Positions 43,912 through 52,356 of a DNA stretch of 64,000 nucleotides are shown in pieces. Location: the NCBI GenBank assembly GCA_016302405.1, contig JAEDNR010000001.1, forward strand, positions 1 through 64,000, in the 5' to 3' direction. The notes beneath the pieces were generated by a model. It did not search any database. It saw only the letters and a list, made by a program, of their open reading frames with translations, and was not told the DNA's origin. This DNA comes from Oscillospiraceae bacterium (GTDB taxonomy: Bacteria > Bacillota > Clostridia > Oscillospirales > Oscillospiraceae). Within the stretch, counting starts at the first letter, position 1; each line of letters begins with the position of its first letter. Position numbers and translations under genes: made by a program.

Positions 43912-43939
43912 CCCGGAGCAGCCTTTCAGATGCTCCGGG
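43912..43939 (-). terminator. Terminator of the blaI-blaR1-like operon
   Basis: Minus strand stem CCCGGAGCA / TGCTCCGGG with a 10-base loop, followed by TCTTTGTTT. Confidence 0.75.
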
Positions 43940-43944
43940 CAATG

Positions 43945-46674
43945 CTATTTTATAAGGGACTTCCGGTCAATAGACACGTTAGCGCACTCGTTGGTATGGA
44001 TATGGTCGTCGCCGTTATCGTGGATATTGCAGTCGGTGAAGGAAACATCCTGGCAGTTCCAGAGGCTCGCCGCGCTGCTTTCGCAGTGGTGGATTTCGGT
44101 GCCTGTGACGGTCATTCCGGTGCAGAGGCTGGCATCGATTCCGATGACACCGCAGCCAAAGAGGGAGCAATTCTTTACCGTGATTTCATCTGTCCGGTAA
44201 AATCCCAGCACATTTCCGGTGCAGCTGCCCAGACCGTCAATATGTCCCGCGGTAAAGCCCTCCAGGGTGATGCCGGTGCAGCTTTGGAAACGGAGCACAT
44301 CGGCGTACCGGGGGGAGGTTTCGATCTGCACCCGGGAAGGATCCTTTGCCACAATGGTCAGATTGTCCACATACCGGATTTCCAAGGTATAGCCGTCGAA
44401 TTCCTCGGCCCAACGGTAATAGTCTCCGCCCAGCTGGCCGTAGTTTGAAGCCTCACTGAGGGTGTAGGTCCCGGGCTGGAGAAGGATGGTGGTGTCGGGG
44501 CCGATGGCAGCGATCAATTCATCCACGGTAGAAACCGTTGCGACGCCATCCTGGACGATTGTGCTTTTCTCAGCATCCAGGGTGGGCCGCGCTTTGGGCT
44601 CCCAGTTTACATTCTCCGAAAGGGTCATTTTCATCAGCGCCTGGTTTTCCAGGGCTTTCCCGCTGCCGTCCACGGCCAAAACCGCGGGGGTGTCCATATC
44701 CTCGGGGAACAGGTTGGTCTGAGCAAAGGCACAGCCGTCAAAGGTAATAGGCATCCGGTCGGAATCGTAGATGCCGGTGGAGAAGGTGCAGTTATCCGTC
44801 TGCACCCCGCCGAAATACACATCCTGGGCATTATTATTAGCGGAAACCAGATAGTCCGTTTCGTTATTGCGGACGGCGGTGTTGGTCACGGCTATGCTGG
44901 CCGACTGCTGGATGGTGAAAAGCCCCTGATAGCCTGTGCAGTCATCCACAGCGCAGGAATCAAACCGGACATTGTAGCATTCGTAGATTCCAGCGGCACC
45001 CAGACTGCAGTCGTAAATATGGGTATTATGTACCAGCATGTTCTCGCAGTTCCAGGCCTCTACGCCCATGGTGCCGCAGCCGTACAGGCCGCAGCCCTCG
45101 ATCACCACATCGTCCGTGAAACAGAAGCCGAAGACCGCGCCTACGCAGGTGCCTGCTCCCTCGGTGTGTCCGGCGGTGAGACTGGTAATGGTGATCCCGG
45201 TGCATCCGGAAAACCGCAGCACCTCGGAGTACCGGGGCTGGGAACAGAGGATGGTCCCCGCGCCGGACTCGGACCGGATGGTCAGATTATCCACCCCGTT
45301 GACCACCAGACCGTAGCCGTCAACCCCGTTATTCTCCCAGAGCAGGTAGTCGGAGCGGGGACGGGTCTCGGCAATATCTTCTATGGGGTAGTCCGATGCC
45401 TGGGTCAGCTCGTAGGTGCCCGGAGCCAGGAGAATGGTGGTATTGGGGGCAATGGCAGTGAGCAGCTCGTCCACGGTGGAAACATACACAACGTCCTCTT
45501 CCCCGGAATCTTTGGAAGCCGTTTCCGTCTGAGGGGCAGCCTTCGTTTCGGCGGGAACGGCTGTCTGGGGCGGTTCCTCCGTGGGCTCTGCCTGACGGAC
45601 GGGGCCGGACGCGACGGCACAGCCTGTCAGCACCAGGGAAAGACACAGGGTCAGGATCATGGTTGGGACGGAGCTTCCCCGATAGTCCATAATTCGCCCC
45701 AGCCGTTCTTTCAGATCCTGCTTTTCCGTGGCAAAGGAGGTGGCGATCACCTGCTTCGGCAGAGCGCGGTCACAGGCAAGCTCCAGCAGGGTCTGCCCGT
45801 AGCTTTGCTTTTCCTGTGGGGTCATGGATTTAAGCAAGAGCTCGTCACAGCTCAATTCACACTGCCGGTCCAGCTGCCGCCGGGCAATCCAGACAAAGGG
45901 ATTGAACCAGTGAATGCAGCCGGTCAGGGCGGCAGCCCACTTGCACAGCACATCCCGGCGGCGGTAGTGGGTCAATTCGTGGCGGAGGATGTTTTCCAGC
46001 ATTTCTTTTGTATATGCTCTGTCCGGCAGAATCAGCCGGGGGGACAAAAGCCCCAGCTGCATGGGGGAGCTGACGCAGGGGCTGCGCCAAAGCTGAAGCC
46101 GATCTTTGCCGCCCAATGCCTGGAAAACCTGCCGGTCCGGCTGTTCCGGCTGCCGCAGGGTGCGGTTCAGTACCCAGGAAAACCGCAGATAACTGACAAT
46201 GTAGAGCCCTGCGCAGACTGCTGCTCCGGCGGCCCACAGGATCAGAAGGCGTTGGGAAAGAGACAGTCCGCTCTGTTCCGGTGTGGGGTCGGTCACGTCA
46301 GGGACATCCACGGAAGCTGTATGTATCGTTTCCGTCCGGGTATCCGCTTCCGTTCCGGAAAGAATCCCATGGGTGTCTTCTGCAGGATCTTTTTCCGCAG
46401 GCGTGAAAGCTTCGGATTTTTCGGGGTGCTCCCGGAGGGCCTGAACGGAGGATCGCAGCGCCTGGGGGGTGCGGACAGCCTGGGCTGTTTCCGGGGAAAC
46501 CCGGAAGATGCCGGGAACCGGCAGCGCAAAGCGCAGCAGCACCAGAAGCCAGGCGCAGTAGCAGAAGGTCCGGGGAAGCTTTTTGCGGAAGATCAGCTGG
46601 ATCAGCAGCACCAGTACCGTCATCACGCTGCCGCCCAGGGTCAGAAAAAGCAATGTATTGAGAAAGTCATGCAT
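43945..46674 (-). CDS. BlaR1/MecR1-type M56 metalloprotease receptor with beta-helix sensor
   Basis: 909 residues. Residues 1-60 hold two membrane helices, 142-163 a third; 228-280 hold the M56 zinc protease site HELTH (232-236) with the later Glu in CELSCDE; 336-353 is the last helix, ending LTGC. After a Pro/Glu-rich linker (360-393) come two repeated right-handed beta-helix domains (~395-690 and ~705-905), each opening STVDELxxAIxPxTTILLxPGTY. BlaR1 normally has a penicillin-binding sensor there; SxxK/SxN motifs were not seen. Inference: an extracellular ligand, perhaps a polysaccharide, triggers cleavage of the partner BlaI. Overlaps blaI by 8 bases; GGAGG lies 9 bases before the ATG. Confidence 0.88.
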   Translation of the reverse strand: MHDFLNTLLFLTLGGSVMTVLVLLIQLIFRKKLPRTFCYCAWLLVLLRFALPVPGIFRVSPETAQAVRTPQALRSSVQALREHPEKSEAFTPAEKDPAEDTHGILSGTEADTRTETIHTASVDVPDVTDPTPEQSGLSLSQRLLILWAAGAAVCAGLYIVSYLRFSWVLNRTLRQPEQPDRQVFQALGGKDRLQLWRSPCVSSPMQLGLLSPRLILPDRAYTKEMLENILRHELTHYRRRDVLCKWAAALTGCIHWFNPFVWIARRQLDRQCELSCDELLLKSMTPQEKQSYGQTLLELACDRALPKQVIATSFATEKQDLKERLGRIMDYRGSSVPTMILTLCLSLVLTGCAVASGPVRQAEPTEEPPQTAVPAETKAAPQTETASKDSGEEDVVYVSTVDELLTAIAPNTTILLAPGTYELTQASDYPIEDIAETRPRSDYLLWENNGVDGYGLVVNGVDNLTIRSESGAGTILCSQPRYSEVLRFSGCTGITITSLTAGHTEGAGTCVGAVFGFCFTDDVVIEGCGLYGCGTMGVEAWNCENMLVHNTHIYDCSLGAAGIYECYNVRFDSCAVDDCTGYQGLFTIQQSASIAVTNTAVRNNETDYLVSANNNAQDVYFGGVQTDNCTFSTGIYDSDRMPITFDGCAFAQTNLFPEDMDTPAVLAVDGSGKALENQALMKMTLSENVNWEPKARPTLDAEKSTIVQDGVATVSTVDELIAAIGPDTTILLQPGTYTLSEASNYGQLGGDYYRWAEEFDGYTLEIRYVDNLTIVAKDPSRVQIETSPRYADVLRFQSCTGITLEGFTAGHIDGLGSCTGNVLGFYRTDEITVKNCSLFGCGVIGIDASLCTGMTVTGTEIHHCESSAASLWNCQDVSFTDCNIHDNGDDHIHTNECANVSIDRKSLIK

Positions 46675-47056
46675 CTTCCGCGCCCTCCACATGAAAGGAC
46701 TTCCGCAGTTCCTCCACATCCGCCTGGGACAGGCTGTCGGAGTGGATGAGGGCGGCTACCAGGTTTTTTGCGCTGCCCCGGTAAAGCCTGCGGATCAGAT
46801 CGCCGGTTGCCCATTCGTTGTATTCCTCCCGGCTGACCAGGGGGGTATAGATAAAATACCGCTGCTTCTGCTGGGCCAGCGCGCCCTTGTTGCAAAGCCG
46901 CTGCACCAGGGTCTTGATGGTAGTGGATTCCCAGCCCATCCGGGCCTGAAGGGTTTCCCGGATCTCGGTAATTGACAGAGGACGCCCGGCGTCCCACAGG
47001 ACCCGCATGACCTCCAGCTCCGAATCGCTGATTTTTGCTGCCGGATGATTGTCCAT
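46667..47056 (-). CDS. BlaI/MecI-type transcriptional repressor
   Basis: 129 residues. Winged helix with ISDSELEVMRVLWDAGRPLSI and STTIKTLVQRLCNKGAL, then a dimerising C-terminus. In known systems the receptor protease leads to cleavage of the repressor near its middle. Start at 47056 has AAGGAGGAAAACC upstream. Forms an operon with the 52-residue gene before it and the receptor after it. A dyad in the promoter at 47291 is its likely site. Confidence 0.93.
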   Translation of the reverse strand: MDNHPAAKISDSELEVMRVLWDAGRPLSITEIRETLQARMGWESTTIKTLVQRLCNKGALAQQKQRYFIYTPLVSREEYNEWATGDLIRRLYRGSAKNLVAALIHSDSLSQADVEELRKSFHVEGAEDA

Positions 47057-47091
47057 TGGTTTTCCTCCTTTTGTCGTCTGGGTGTCAGGAA

Positions 47092-47250
47092 TCACTGAAG
47101 CCGGTATCCGGCACGGATCCAGGTCAGGATCTGGGACCAGAAGTCCGTTTCCCGGGCAGTATATTGGCTTGCCCCGCGGAGCACCTCAAAGGATACGATC
47201 TTCTGTTTCTCATCAATCCAGGCATATTTCACTGGTTCATTTTGGCTCAT
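47092..47250 (-). CDS. Small hypothetical protein, first gene of the blaI operon
   Basis: 52 residues, soluble, with Trp- and Tyr-rich content (YAWIDEKQKIVSF, TDFWSQILTWIRAGYRLQ). No known family. GGAGG lies 7 bases before ATG 47250, and the gene ends 35 bases before blaI, so it is well supported as translated. Possibly an effector or adaptor of the receptor system. Confidence 0.65.
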   Translation of the reverse strand: MSQNEPVKYAWIDEKQKIVSFEVLRGASQYTARETDFWSQILTWIRAGYRLQ

Positions 47251-47282
47251 GATGGGGCCTCCTTCCAATTTCCGGTAAAACA

Positions 47283-47311
47283 ATCCTAGCACAGTAGACT
47301 ACATCTGTCAA
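47283..47311 (-). promoter_or_regulatory. Promoter and BlaI-type operator
   Basis: Minus strand TTGACA (complement of 47306-47311), 17 bases, TAGGAT (complement of 47283-47288). The spacer carries the imperfect dyad ACAGTAGAC/TACATCTGT (47291-47308) with TACA and TGTA-like cores, as in BlaI/MecI operators. Autorepression is inferred. Confidence 0.65.
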
Positions 47312-47343
47312 CTCTATTTCCGTTTCTTAATCGGATCTTAAAA

Positions 47344-47377
47344 ATCCCCGGAACGGCGAAATGGCCGTCCCGGGGGA
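47344..47377 (-). terminator. Terminator of degV
   Basis: Minus strand stem ATCCCCCGGGACGGCC / GCCGTTCCGGGGAT followed by TTTTAAG. Confidence 0.8.
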
Positions 47378-47398
47378 TCGGATGAAGTGATTGTATGG

Positions 47399-48247
47399 TT
47401 ACGCTTCTTTGCGGACAAAGAGGACGCCCAGTGTGCCGGGGCCGCAGTGGCAGGATACGGTGCAGCCGGCATCGGTCTCATAGATATTGTCAAACTGACC
47501 GCATTCCCTGACTGCCTCCCGCACGGCCTCCAGACACACGTCGGAAACCGGTGTGTGGGTGATGAACAGAGTGCCCCGGTCAATATCCTCCCGATTTCCC
47601 AGACGGTCTTTCACATAGCTGCTCAGGCACCGGTCATATTTGCCCCGGTACTTTTTGACCACAGTCATTTTGCCGTCCTTTACCTCAATGCTGGGCTTCA
47701 GGTTCAGAAGGTTCGCACCCAGGGCCGCGGCGCTGGAGCACCGGCCGCCTTTGACCATGTATTCCAGCTTGTCCAGGACAAAGCTGGCCTCCACCCGGGA
47801 AGTAAAAGCATCCAGGTCCGCTTTCAGCTGATCCAGGCTTTCGGTGGTTTTTGCCAGCTCACAGGCTTTCAGCACTACGAGGCCCTGGCCGGTGGACAGG
47901 TTCCGGGAATCCACCACCCGGACATTTTCAAAGTCCTGGGCGGCGATGCAGGCGTTCTGATAGCTGGAGGAAAATTCCGAGCTGATATTGATATGGAGGA
48001 TCCCGTCATAATTTGCGGCATACTGGGAAAAGGCTTCCTGATAGGTGGCGACGCTGCGGGCGGCAGTGGAACACAGGCTTCCGCCGGCTGCCACATGGTC
48101 AAAAATGTCCTGGGGAGTAATGGTCTGCCCGTCCAGATATTCCTGATTGTCCTTGACAACGATCAGGGGAATGATCCCAATATCGTACTGGCGGACCAGG
48201 GCGGGGGAAAGGTCGCAGGTGCTGTCAGACAGAATTTTGATTTTCAT
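47399..48247 (-). CDS. DegV family fatty acid-binding protein
   Basis: 282 residues. Opens KIKILSDSTCDL, with the family segments STAARSVATYQEAF, ISSEFSSSYQNA and DSRNLSTGQGL. Such proteins bind fatty acids; FakB members feed the fatty acid kinase FakA, which is not in the window. ATG 48247 is used (AAAGGA 8 bases upstream); a TTG two codons earlier is closer to the site. Follows the HxlR regulator by 27 bases. Confidence 0.93.
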   Translation of the reverse strand: MKIKILSDSTCDLSPALVRQYDIGIIPLIVVKDNQEYLDGQTITPQDIFDHVAAGGSLCSTAARSVATYQEAFSQYAANYDGILHINISSEFSSSYQNACIAAQDFENVRVVDSRNLSTGQGLVVLKACELAKTTESLDQLKADLDAFTSRVEASFVLDKLEYMVKGGRCSSAAALGANLLNLKPSIEVKDGKMTVVKKYRGKYDRCLSSYVKDRLGNREDIDRGTLFITHTPVSDVCLEAVREAVRECGQFDNIYETDAGCTVSCHCGPGTLGVLFVRKEA

Positions 48248-48274
48248 GTTCAATTCCTTTCTTCACAGAAGCGT

Positions 48275-48634
48275 TCAGGTTCCGGCAGGGTCACCGGACA
48301 TCATAAAGAAGGTGGGCTCAATATTCTTTTTCCGCAGGTATTCCGCACCCCAGTCACGCATGGCGGTGAGGATGGGCAGCAGGCTCCGCCCGGTCTGGGT
48401 GAGGGAGTATTCCACTTTGGGCGGGATTACAGGGTAGACCTCCCGGTGAATGAGCTTCTGGGCTTCCAGCTCCCGAAGCTGCTGTGTGAGCATTTTCGGC
48501 GTGGCACTGGTGATGGCCCGGTGCAGCTCGGAAAAACGCAGCTTTTTCTCGGCCAGGTGCCAGAGGATCAGGGCCTTGTATTTCCCGCCGATGAGATCCA
48601 GCGTCGTCTCCACGGGACATACATCACTGGACAT
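48275..48634 (-). CDS. HxlR family transcriptional regulator
   Basis: 119 residues. Winged helix with CPVETTLDLIGGKYKALILWHL, the HxlR opening including the conserved Cys6, which senses electrophiles or disulfide stress in YodB-like members. TPKMLTQQLRELEAQKLI is the recognition region. GGGAGG lies 7 bases before the ATG. Upstream are repeated TAGTAC words, likely its own operator. Operon with degV. Confidence 0.92.
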   Translation of the reverse strand: MSSDVCPVETTLDLIGGKYKALILWHLAEKKLRFSELHRAITSATPKMLTQQLRELEAQKLIHREVYPVIPPKVEYSLTQTGRSLLPILTAMRDWGAEYLRKKNIEPTFFMMSGDPAGT

Positions 48635-48670
48635 GGCATAACCTCCCGACATTATGGTATCAAAAAAGGT

Positions 48671-48694
48671 AGTATAGTACAAAATAGTACATAC
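48671..48694 (-). promoter_or_regulatory. Repeated TAGTAC words upstream of the HxlR gene
   Basis: TAGTAC at 48675-48680 and 48685-48690, 10 bases apart (one helical turn), inside the promoter region. HxlR/YodB regulators bind TACT..AGTA-type sites, so autoregulation is plausible. Confidence 0.5.
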
Positions 48695-48919
48695 TTGCCT
48701 TTTTCGCAGGATATGCTAGAATAATAGCATACCGGAAGAAAAGAGTCAATGCTGACTTGTTTCTAAAAATCGTTTCTGATTGAAAAACCAGGGATACCAC
48801 TTTGTGAGCAGAGCAAAGAGGGTATGTGTATGCGGCTGTTTCGTCCGAAAACCTTTTCTGGATCCGGGGAAGAATCCCCTGGACCGGAAACGATCAATAT
48901 TATCAGGGAGGAAAAATAA

Positions 48920-49117
48920 ATGGAAACCGTAATCAAAGTAGAAGGTATGATGTGTACCCACTGCAAGGCAAGAGTGGAGAAGGTCTGTTCCCAGGTCCCC
49001 GGCTGCACGGGAGCCGTGGCGGATCTTAACGCCAAAACCGTCACCGTCAGCGGCAGCGTGGATGTGGAGGCGGTGAAAAAGGCCATCGCCGATGCCGGCT
49101 ACGAGGTCGTGGGGTAA
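48920..49117 (+). CDS. Heavy-metal-associated domain protein (CopZ-like)
   Basis: 65 residues, one HMA ferredoxin-like fold. The metal loop GMMCTHCKARVEK has the two Cys of MxCxxC. It would carry Cu(I) to a CopA-type ATPase, but none is in the window. AGGGAGGAAAAATAA precedes the ATG. The gap 48635-48919 shows no other gene. Confidence 0.92.
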   Translation: METVIKVEGMMCTHCKARVEKVCSQVPGCTGAVADLNAKTVTVSGSVDVEAVKKAIADAGYEVVG

Positions 49118-49216
49118 GCCCCGTTCGAGCCGAAAATAACCGGGGGAAATCCTGAATAAGTCCTGAATATCGCCCTTTTGCTATGGTATACTGCTGTCAG
49201 ACAAAAGGAAAGGGCG

Positions 49217-49351
49217 ATGGCTATGTATTCCATGCGGTATATTCAGGGACATGTTCAGGTGTATGATCAGAAAGGACGCTTCCTGTTTTCGGCGGACACC
49301 GAACGGGAAGCCAGAGAGGAGCTGGAAGCGCTTGCGGAATCTGCGGCTTGA
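49217..49351 (+). CDS. 44-residue protein overlapping the truA start
   Basis: Opens MAMYSMRYIQGHVQVYDQKG and ends in a Glu/Ala-rich helix (EREAREELEALAESAA). AAGGAAAGGGCG precedes the ATG. Its stop lies 20 bases inside truA, and its GAGAGGAG codons supply the truA binding site, so it may act as a leader coupling truA translation. No family recognised. Confidence 0.6.
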   Translation: MAMYSMRYIQGHVQVYDQKGRFLFSADTEREAREELEALAESAA

Positions 49352-50066
49352 AATCTGTTACGACGGTACCCGCTACCGGGGCTGGCAGCGTCTGCCGGGG
49401 ACGGAAAATACCATCCAGGGAAAGCTGGAAGCGTGCCTTTCCCGCATTCTGGACCAGCCGGTCCAGGTTACCGGCAGCGGGCGCACCGATGCCGGTGTCC
49501 ACGCTCTGGGCCAGACGGCAAATTTCCACTGCGAAAGCGATATGCCCGCGGAGGAGATTCTTTCTGCCCTGCGCCGGTATCTTCCGGAGGACATCGGCAT
49601 ACGCTCCTGCAGGGAGGTATCGGACCGGTTCCATGCCCGGCTCAGCGCCAGGGAGAAGACCTACCGCTACCGGCTCTGGACAGGGGACGAACCCTGCGTT
49701 TTTGAGAGGAAATATGTGACCGTGCTCCGGGAACCCCTGGATGAAGAAAAAATGGCCCGGGCGGCGGAGCTCTTGACAGGACGTCACGACTTTCGTGCTT
49801 TCTGCGCCAACAGCCATATGAAAAAATCCACAGTCCGGACGATCTGTGCGATCCGGCTGGAGCGAAACGGACCGGAGCTGGACATTTCCGTTACGGCGGA
49901 CGGCTTTCTGTACAACATGATGCGCATTCTGGCAGGAACCCTCATTGAAGTGGGCAGGGGAGACCGGGATGCAGCGTCCATACCCGCCCTCTTTGGGGCG
50001 GCCCGGGCAGAAGCCGGATTTCTGGCCCCGGCCCAGGGCCTGTGTCTGATGGAGGTGATCTATTGA
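49332..50066 (+). CDS. truA: tRNA pseudouridine(38-40) synthase
   Basis: 244 residues from TTG 49332, the usual TruA length. The start gives the expected opening LRNLRLEICYDGTRYRGWQ; GAGGAG lies 10 bases upstream, while an ATG-started version would add 27 unrelated residues. Catalytic Asp lies in GSGRTDAGVHA. It modifies the anticodon arm. The stop overlaps the ArsC-like TTG start (TTGA). Confidence 0.94.
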   Translation: MRNLRLEICYDGTRYRGWQRLPGTENTIQGKLEACLSRILDQPVQVTGSGRTDAGVHALGQTANFHCESDMPAEEILSALRRYLPEDIGIRSCREVSDRFHARLSAREKTYRYRLWTGDEPCVFERKYVTVLREPLDEEKMARAAELLTGRHDFRAFCANSHMKKSTVRTICAIRLERNGPELDISVTADGFLYNMMRILAGTLIEVGRGDRDAASIPALFGAARAEAGFLAPAQGLCLMEVIY

Positions 50067-50404
50067 ACATTCAGATTTTCGGAAAGAGCAAATCCTTTGA
50101 TACCAAAAAAGCCGAGCGGTATTTTAAGGAGCGGCGGATCCCTTACCAGTCTGTGGATTTAATCCGGTACGGCCTGTCCGGGCGGGAGTTCGACAGTGTG
50201 GTGAAAGCGGTGGGCGGTATTGACAATCTCATCGACTGGGACAGCAAAAGCCAGGAGGTCACCAACATGCGCTACATGGACGATGCCCGGGCGAAAGAGG
50301 ATAAGGTTTTTGAAGACCAGAGCCTCCTGCGCGCCCCCATTGTCCGCAACGGCCGTCAGGCCACCGTGGGCTACTGTCCCGAGGTCTGGGAGAAGTGGGT
50401 TTAA
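50063..50404 (+). CDS. ArsC/Spx-fold protein lacking the catalytic Cys
   Basis: 113 residues. The fold matches the arsenate-reductase-like family (QIFGKSKSFDTKKAERYFKER, RAPIVRNG near the end). The usual Cys in the KCFDTKKA motif is Ser, and no other Cys is near, so reductase chemistry is unlikely. TTG start at 50063, 8 bases after GGAGG, overlapping the truA stop by 4. Possibly a Spx-like binding protein. Its terminator is unclear; a repeat element follows. Confidence 0.82.
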   Translation: MNIQIFGKSKSFDTKKAERYFKERRIPYQSVDLIRYGLSGREFDSVVKAVGGIDNLIDWDSKSQEVTNMRYMDDARAKEDKVFEDQSLLRAPIVRNGRQATVGYCPEVWEKWV

Positions 50405-50460
50405 GAACCCCCGTAGACCCAATAGGCTGTAATTCGGTTGTACATGATTTTCTTGCAGTA

Positions 50461-50749
50461 ATCGTTTAGCGCACTGGCGCGGCAGCGCCCCAAGGCTCCC
50501 TTGTGCAAAGGGAGCTGTCGCGAAGCGACTGAGGGATTGTGCAGTAAAACGTTTAATACTGACAACAAATCAGCGAAAAGGGACTGTAAAGGACACTGTC
50601 CGTTCTGACGATAGGTAGATGTGGAAGTCCTCCGTTACAACCCCTCAGTCAGCTACGCTGACAGCTCCCCTTACACAGGGGAGCCCTTGCCGTGTACCGC
50701 ATCGGACCGCATACCATTCAAGGTAAAGTAGTCAGCTAAACGATCATTT
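50461..50749. repeat. MITE-like element of the AAATGATCGTTTAGC family (copy C)
   Basis: Left end ATCGTTTAGC (50461-50470, truncated) and right end GCTAAACGATCATTT (50735-50749). The interior holds a long inverted pair, GGCTCCCTTGTGCAAAGGGAGC..CTGAGGGATTGT facing CCCCTCAGTCAG..GCTCCCCTTACACAGGGGAGCC, so it would fold into a large cruciform or hairpin. No gene. Fills the gap 50405-50806. Confidence 0.75.
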
Positions 50750-50806
50750 ATCATACATTTCCATGCCGTAACGGAATTGTTCCTGGAATTGAATACAGTT
50801 TTCTAC

Positions 50807-50840
50807 AAAAGCGGTCCCGTAAATTCGGGGGCCGCTTTTT
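50807..50840 (+). terminator. Rho-independent terminator
   Basis: Stem AAAAGCGGTCCCG / CGGGGGCCGCTTTT followed by TTAG, 20 bases before the symporter promoter. It would stop transcripts from truA/ArsC-like and the repeat. Confidence 0.7.
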
Positions 50841-50861
50841 AGCGCATTCAGGAAGTTTTTC

Positions 50862-50890
50862 TTGCACTTTGTCCCCAAAAGTGGTATGCT
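50862..50890 (+). promoter_or_regulatory. Promoter of the symporter-aminotransferase operon
   Basis: TTGCAC (50862-50867), 17 bases, TATGCT (50885-50890). The start codon is only 11 bases after the -10 box, with GGAGG between, so the leader is extremely short. Confidence 0.7.
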
Positions 50891-50901
50891 AGGAGGAACG
50901 C

Positions 50902-52356
50902 ATGATGCACGCTCTCAACGCTTTACATGATCTTGTCTGGGGCGCGCCCGGACTGATTCTGATCCTGGGAACGGGGATCTATCTTACGGTAATCACCGGC
51001 TTTGCTCAGGTGCGGCTGTTCCTGGGAGCATTGCGCCGTTTTGCCGGAATGTTCCGTGGTTCAAAGGAAAAGAAGAACGGGATATCACCCTTTCAGGCCC
51101 TGTGTACGGCGCTGGCCGCCACGGTGGGTACCGGAAATCTGGTTGGTGTGGCGGGAGCCATCTGCCTGGGAGGTCCCGGGGCCATTTTCTGGATGTGGGT
51201 CTGCGGTCTTGTGGGCATGGCGACAAAGTTCGCCGAAGCTACCCTGGCTGTCCGCTACCGGGTCCGCCGGGGAACGGAATTCGTGGGCGGACCCATGTAC
51301 ATGATCCGGCAGGGGATGGCAAAACGCTTTCATTTCCTGGCGGGGGTATATAGCTTCCTGGGCGTGATTGCTGCCTTTGGGGTGGGGAACGCCACCCAGA
51401 TCAATGCGGTGGTCACCGGGATCAATAATGTTCTGACCCGGTTTGGCGGACAGGCAAGCACCCGTGGAAATCTCTTAATGGGGCTTGTCCTTGCGGCGCT
51501 GGTGGGTGCGGCTCTTCTGGGCGGCGCGAAGCGGATCGGGCAAACGGCGGAAAAACTGGTGCCCTTCGCGTCAGCGTGCTATATTGTTCTTTGCGCGGCG
51601 CTGCTGGTGCTCCGTGCCGACGCGGTGCCCGGGGCTTTTCGGGCAATCATATTGGGTGCTTTTTCTCCCCGTGCCGTTACCGGCGGCGCTATCGGTTCCG
51701 CCTTCCGGGCGCTGAGCGTGGGCTGCTCCCGGGGGGTATTTACCAACGAAGCGGGGATGGGAACCGCGTCCATTGCCCACGCTTCCGCGGAGGTCTCCCA
51801 CCCGGCGGAACAGGGGCTTATGGGGATCATGGAGGTGTTTCTGGACACCATCGTGATCTGTACCATGACGGCGCTGGCGATCCTGTGCAGCGGCGTGCCT
51901 GTTCCCTACGGCATGGATGTGGGCGGAGATCTGACCACCGCAGCTTTTACTTTGGTTTTGGGAGACTGGGTATCCATTTTCCTGTCAATGTTTCTTACTT
52001 GCTTCGCCTTTGCCACGGTGCTGGGCTGGGGGCTGTACGGCGCCCGGTGTGGGGAATATCTCCTTGGTCCCGGCGCGTGGAAAGGATTTGCCGCGTTCCA
52101 GACCGCTGCTGTAGTGCTGGCGGCGGTTATGAAGACCGAGACGGTGTGGCAGCTTGCCGAGACCGTGAACGGCCTCATGGCGATTCCCAATCTCATTGCC
52201 CTGCTCTGGCTCAGCCCGGAGCTGAAGCAATTGACGAAAGAATATATACATGGCGGCAGAACCGCCAATGGAGGTACTTATGCAAATATCCATCAATGCC
52301 AATCGATGCGAACCGTCCCCCATGCGAAAATTCCACCCGCTGGCGGTGGCCGCTGA
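50902..52356 (+). CDS. Alanine/sodium symporter, AGCS family
   Basis: 484 residues, about ten membrane helices. AGCS segments: ALAATVGTGNLVGVAGAICLGGPGAIFWMW, KFAEATLAVRYR, and GCSRGVFTNEAGMGTASIAHA. It imports alanine or glycine with sodium. ATG 50902 or 50905 (GGAGG just upstream). The last ~25 residues (TANGGTYANIHQ...) are read over the start of the next gene, a 77-base overlap; a normal end would fall near KEYIHGG, so a lost stop or late frameshift is likely. Confidence 0.92.
   Translation: MMHALNALHDLVWGAPGLILILGTGIYLTVITGFAQVRLFLGALRRFAGMFRGSKEKKNGISPFQALCTALAATVGTGNLVGVAGAICLGGPGAIFWMWVCGLVGMATKFAEATLAVRYRVRRGTEFVGGPMYMIRQGMAKRFHFLAGVYSFLGVIAAFGVGNATQINAVVTGINNVLTRFGGQASTRGNLLMGLVLAALVGAALLGGAKRIGQTAEKLVPFASACYIVLCAALLVLRADAVPGAFRAIILGAFSPRAVTGGAIGSAFRALSVGCSRGVFTNEAGMGTASIAHASAEVSHPAEQGLMGIMEVFLDTIVICTMTALAILCSGVPVPYGMDVGGDLTTAAFTLVLGDWVSIFLSMFLTCFAFATVLGWGLYGARCGEYLLGPGAWKGFAAFQTAAVVLAAVMKTETVWQLAETVNGLMAIPNLIALLWLSPELKQLTKEYIHGGRTANGGTYANIHQCQSMRTVPHAKIPPAGGGR

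Noticed and set aside
43688..43942. An 84-residue minus-strand frame after the BlaR1-like gene
   Set aside because: No ribosome binding site, overlaps the terminator and the hairpins of the candidate RNA, and has no recognisable motif.
46667..47056. BlaI/BlaR1 pair as a beta-lactam resistance locus
   Set aside because: No beta-lactamase or PBP gene is adjacent and the receptor has no penicillin-binding motifs.
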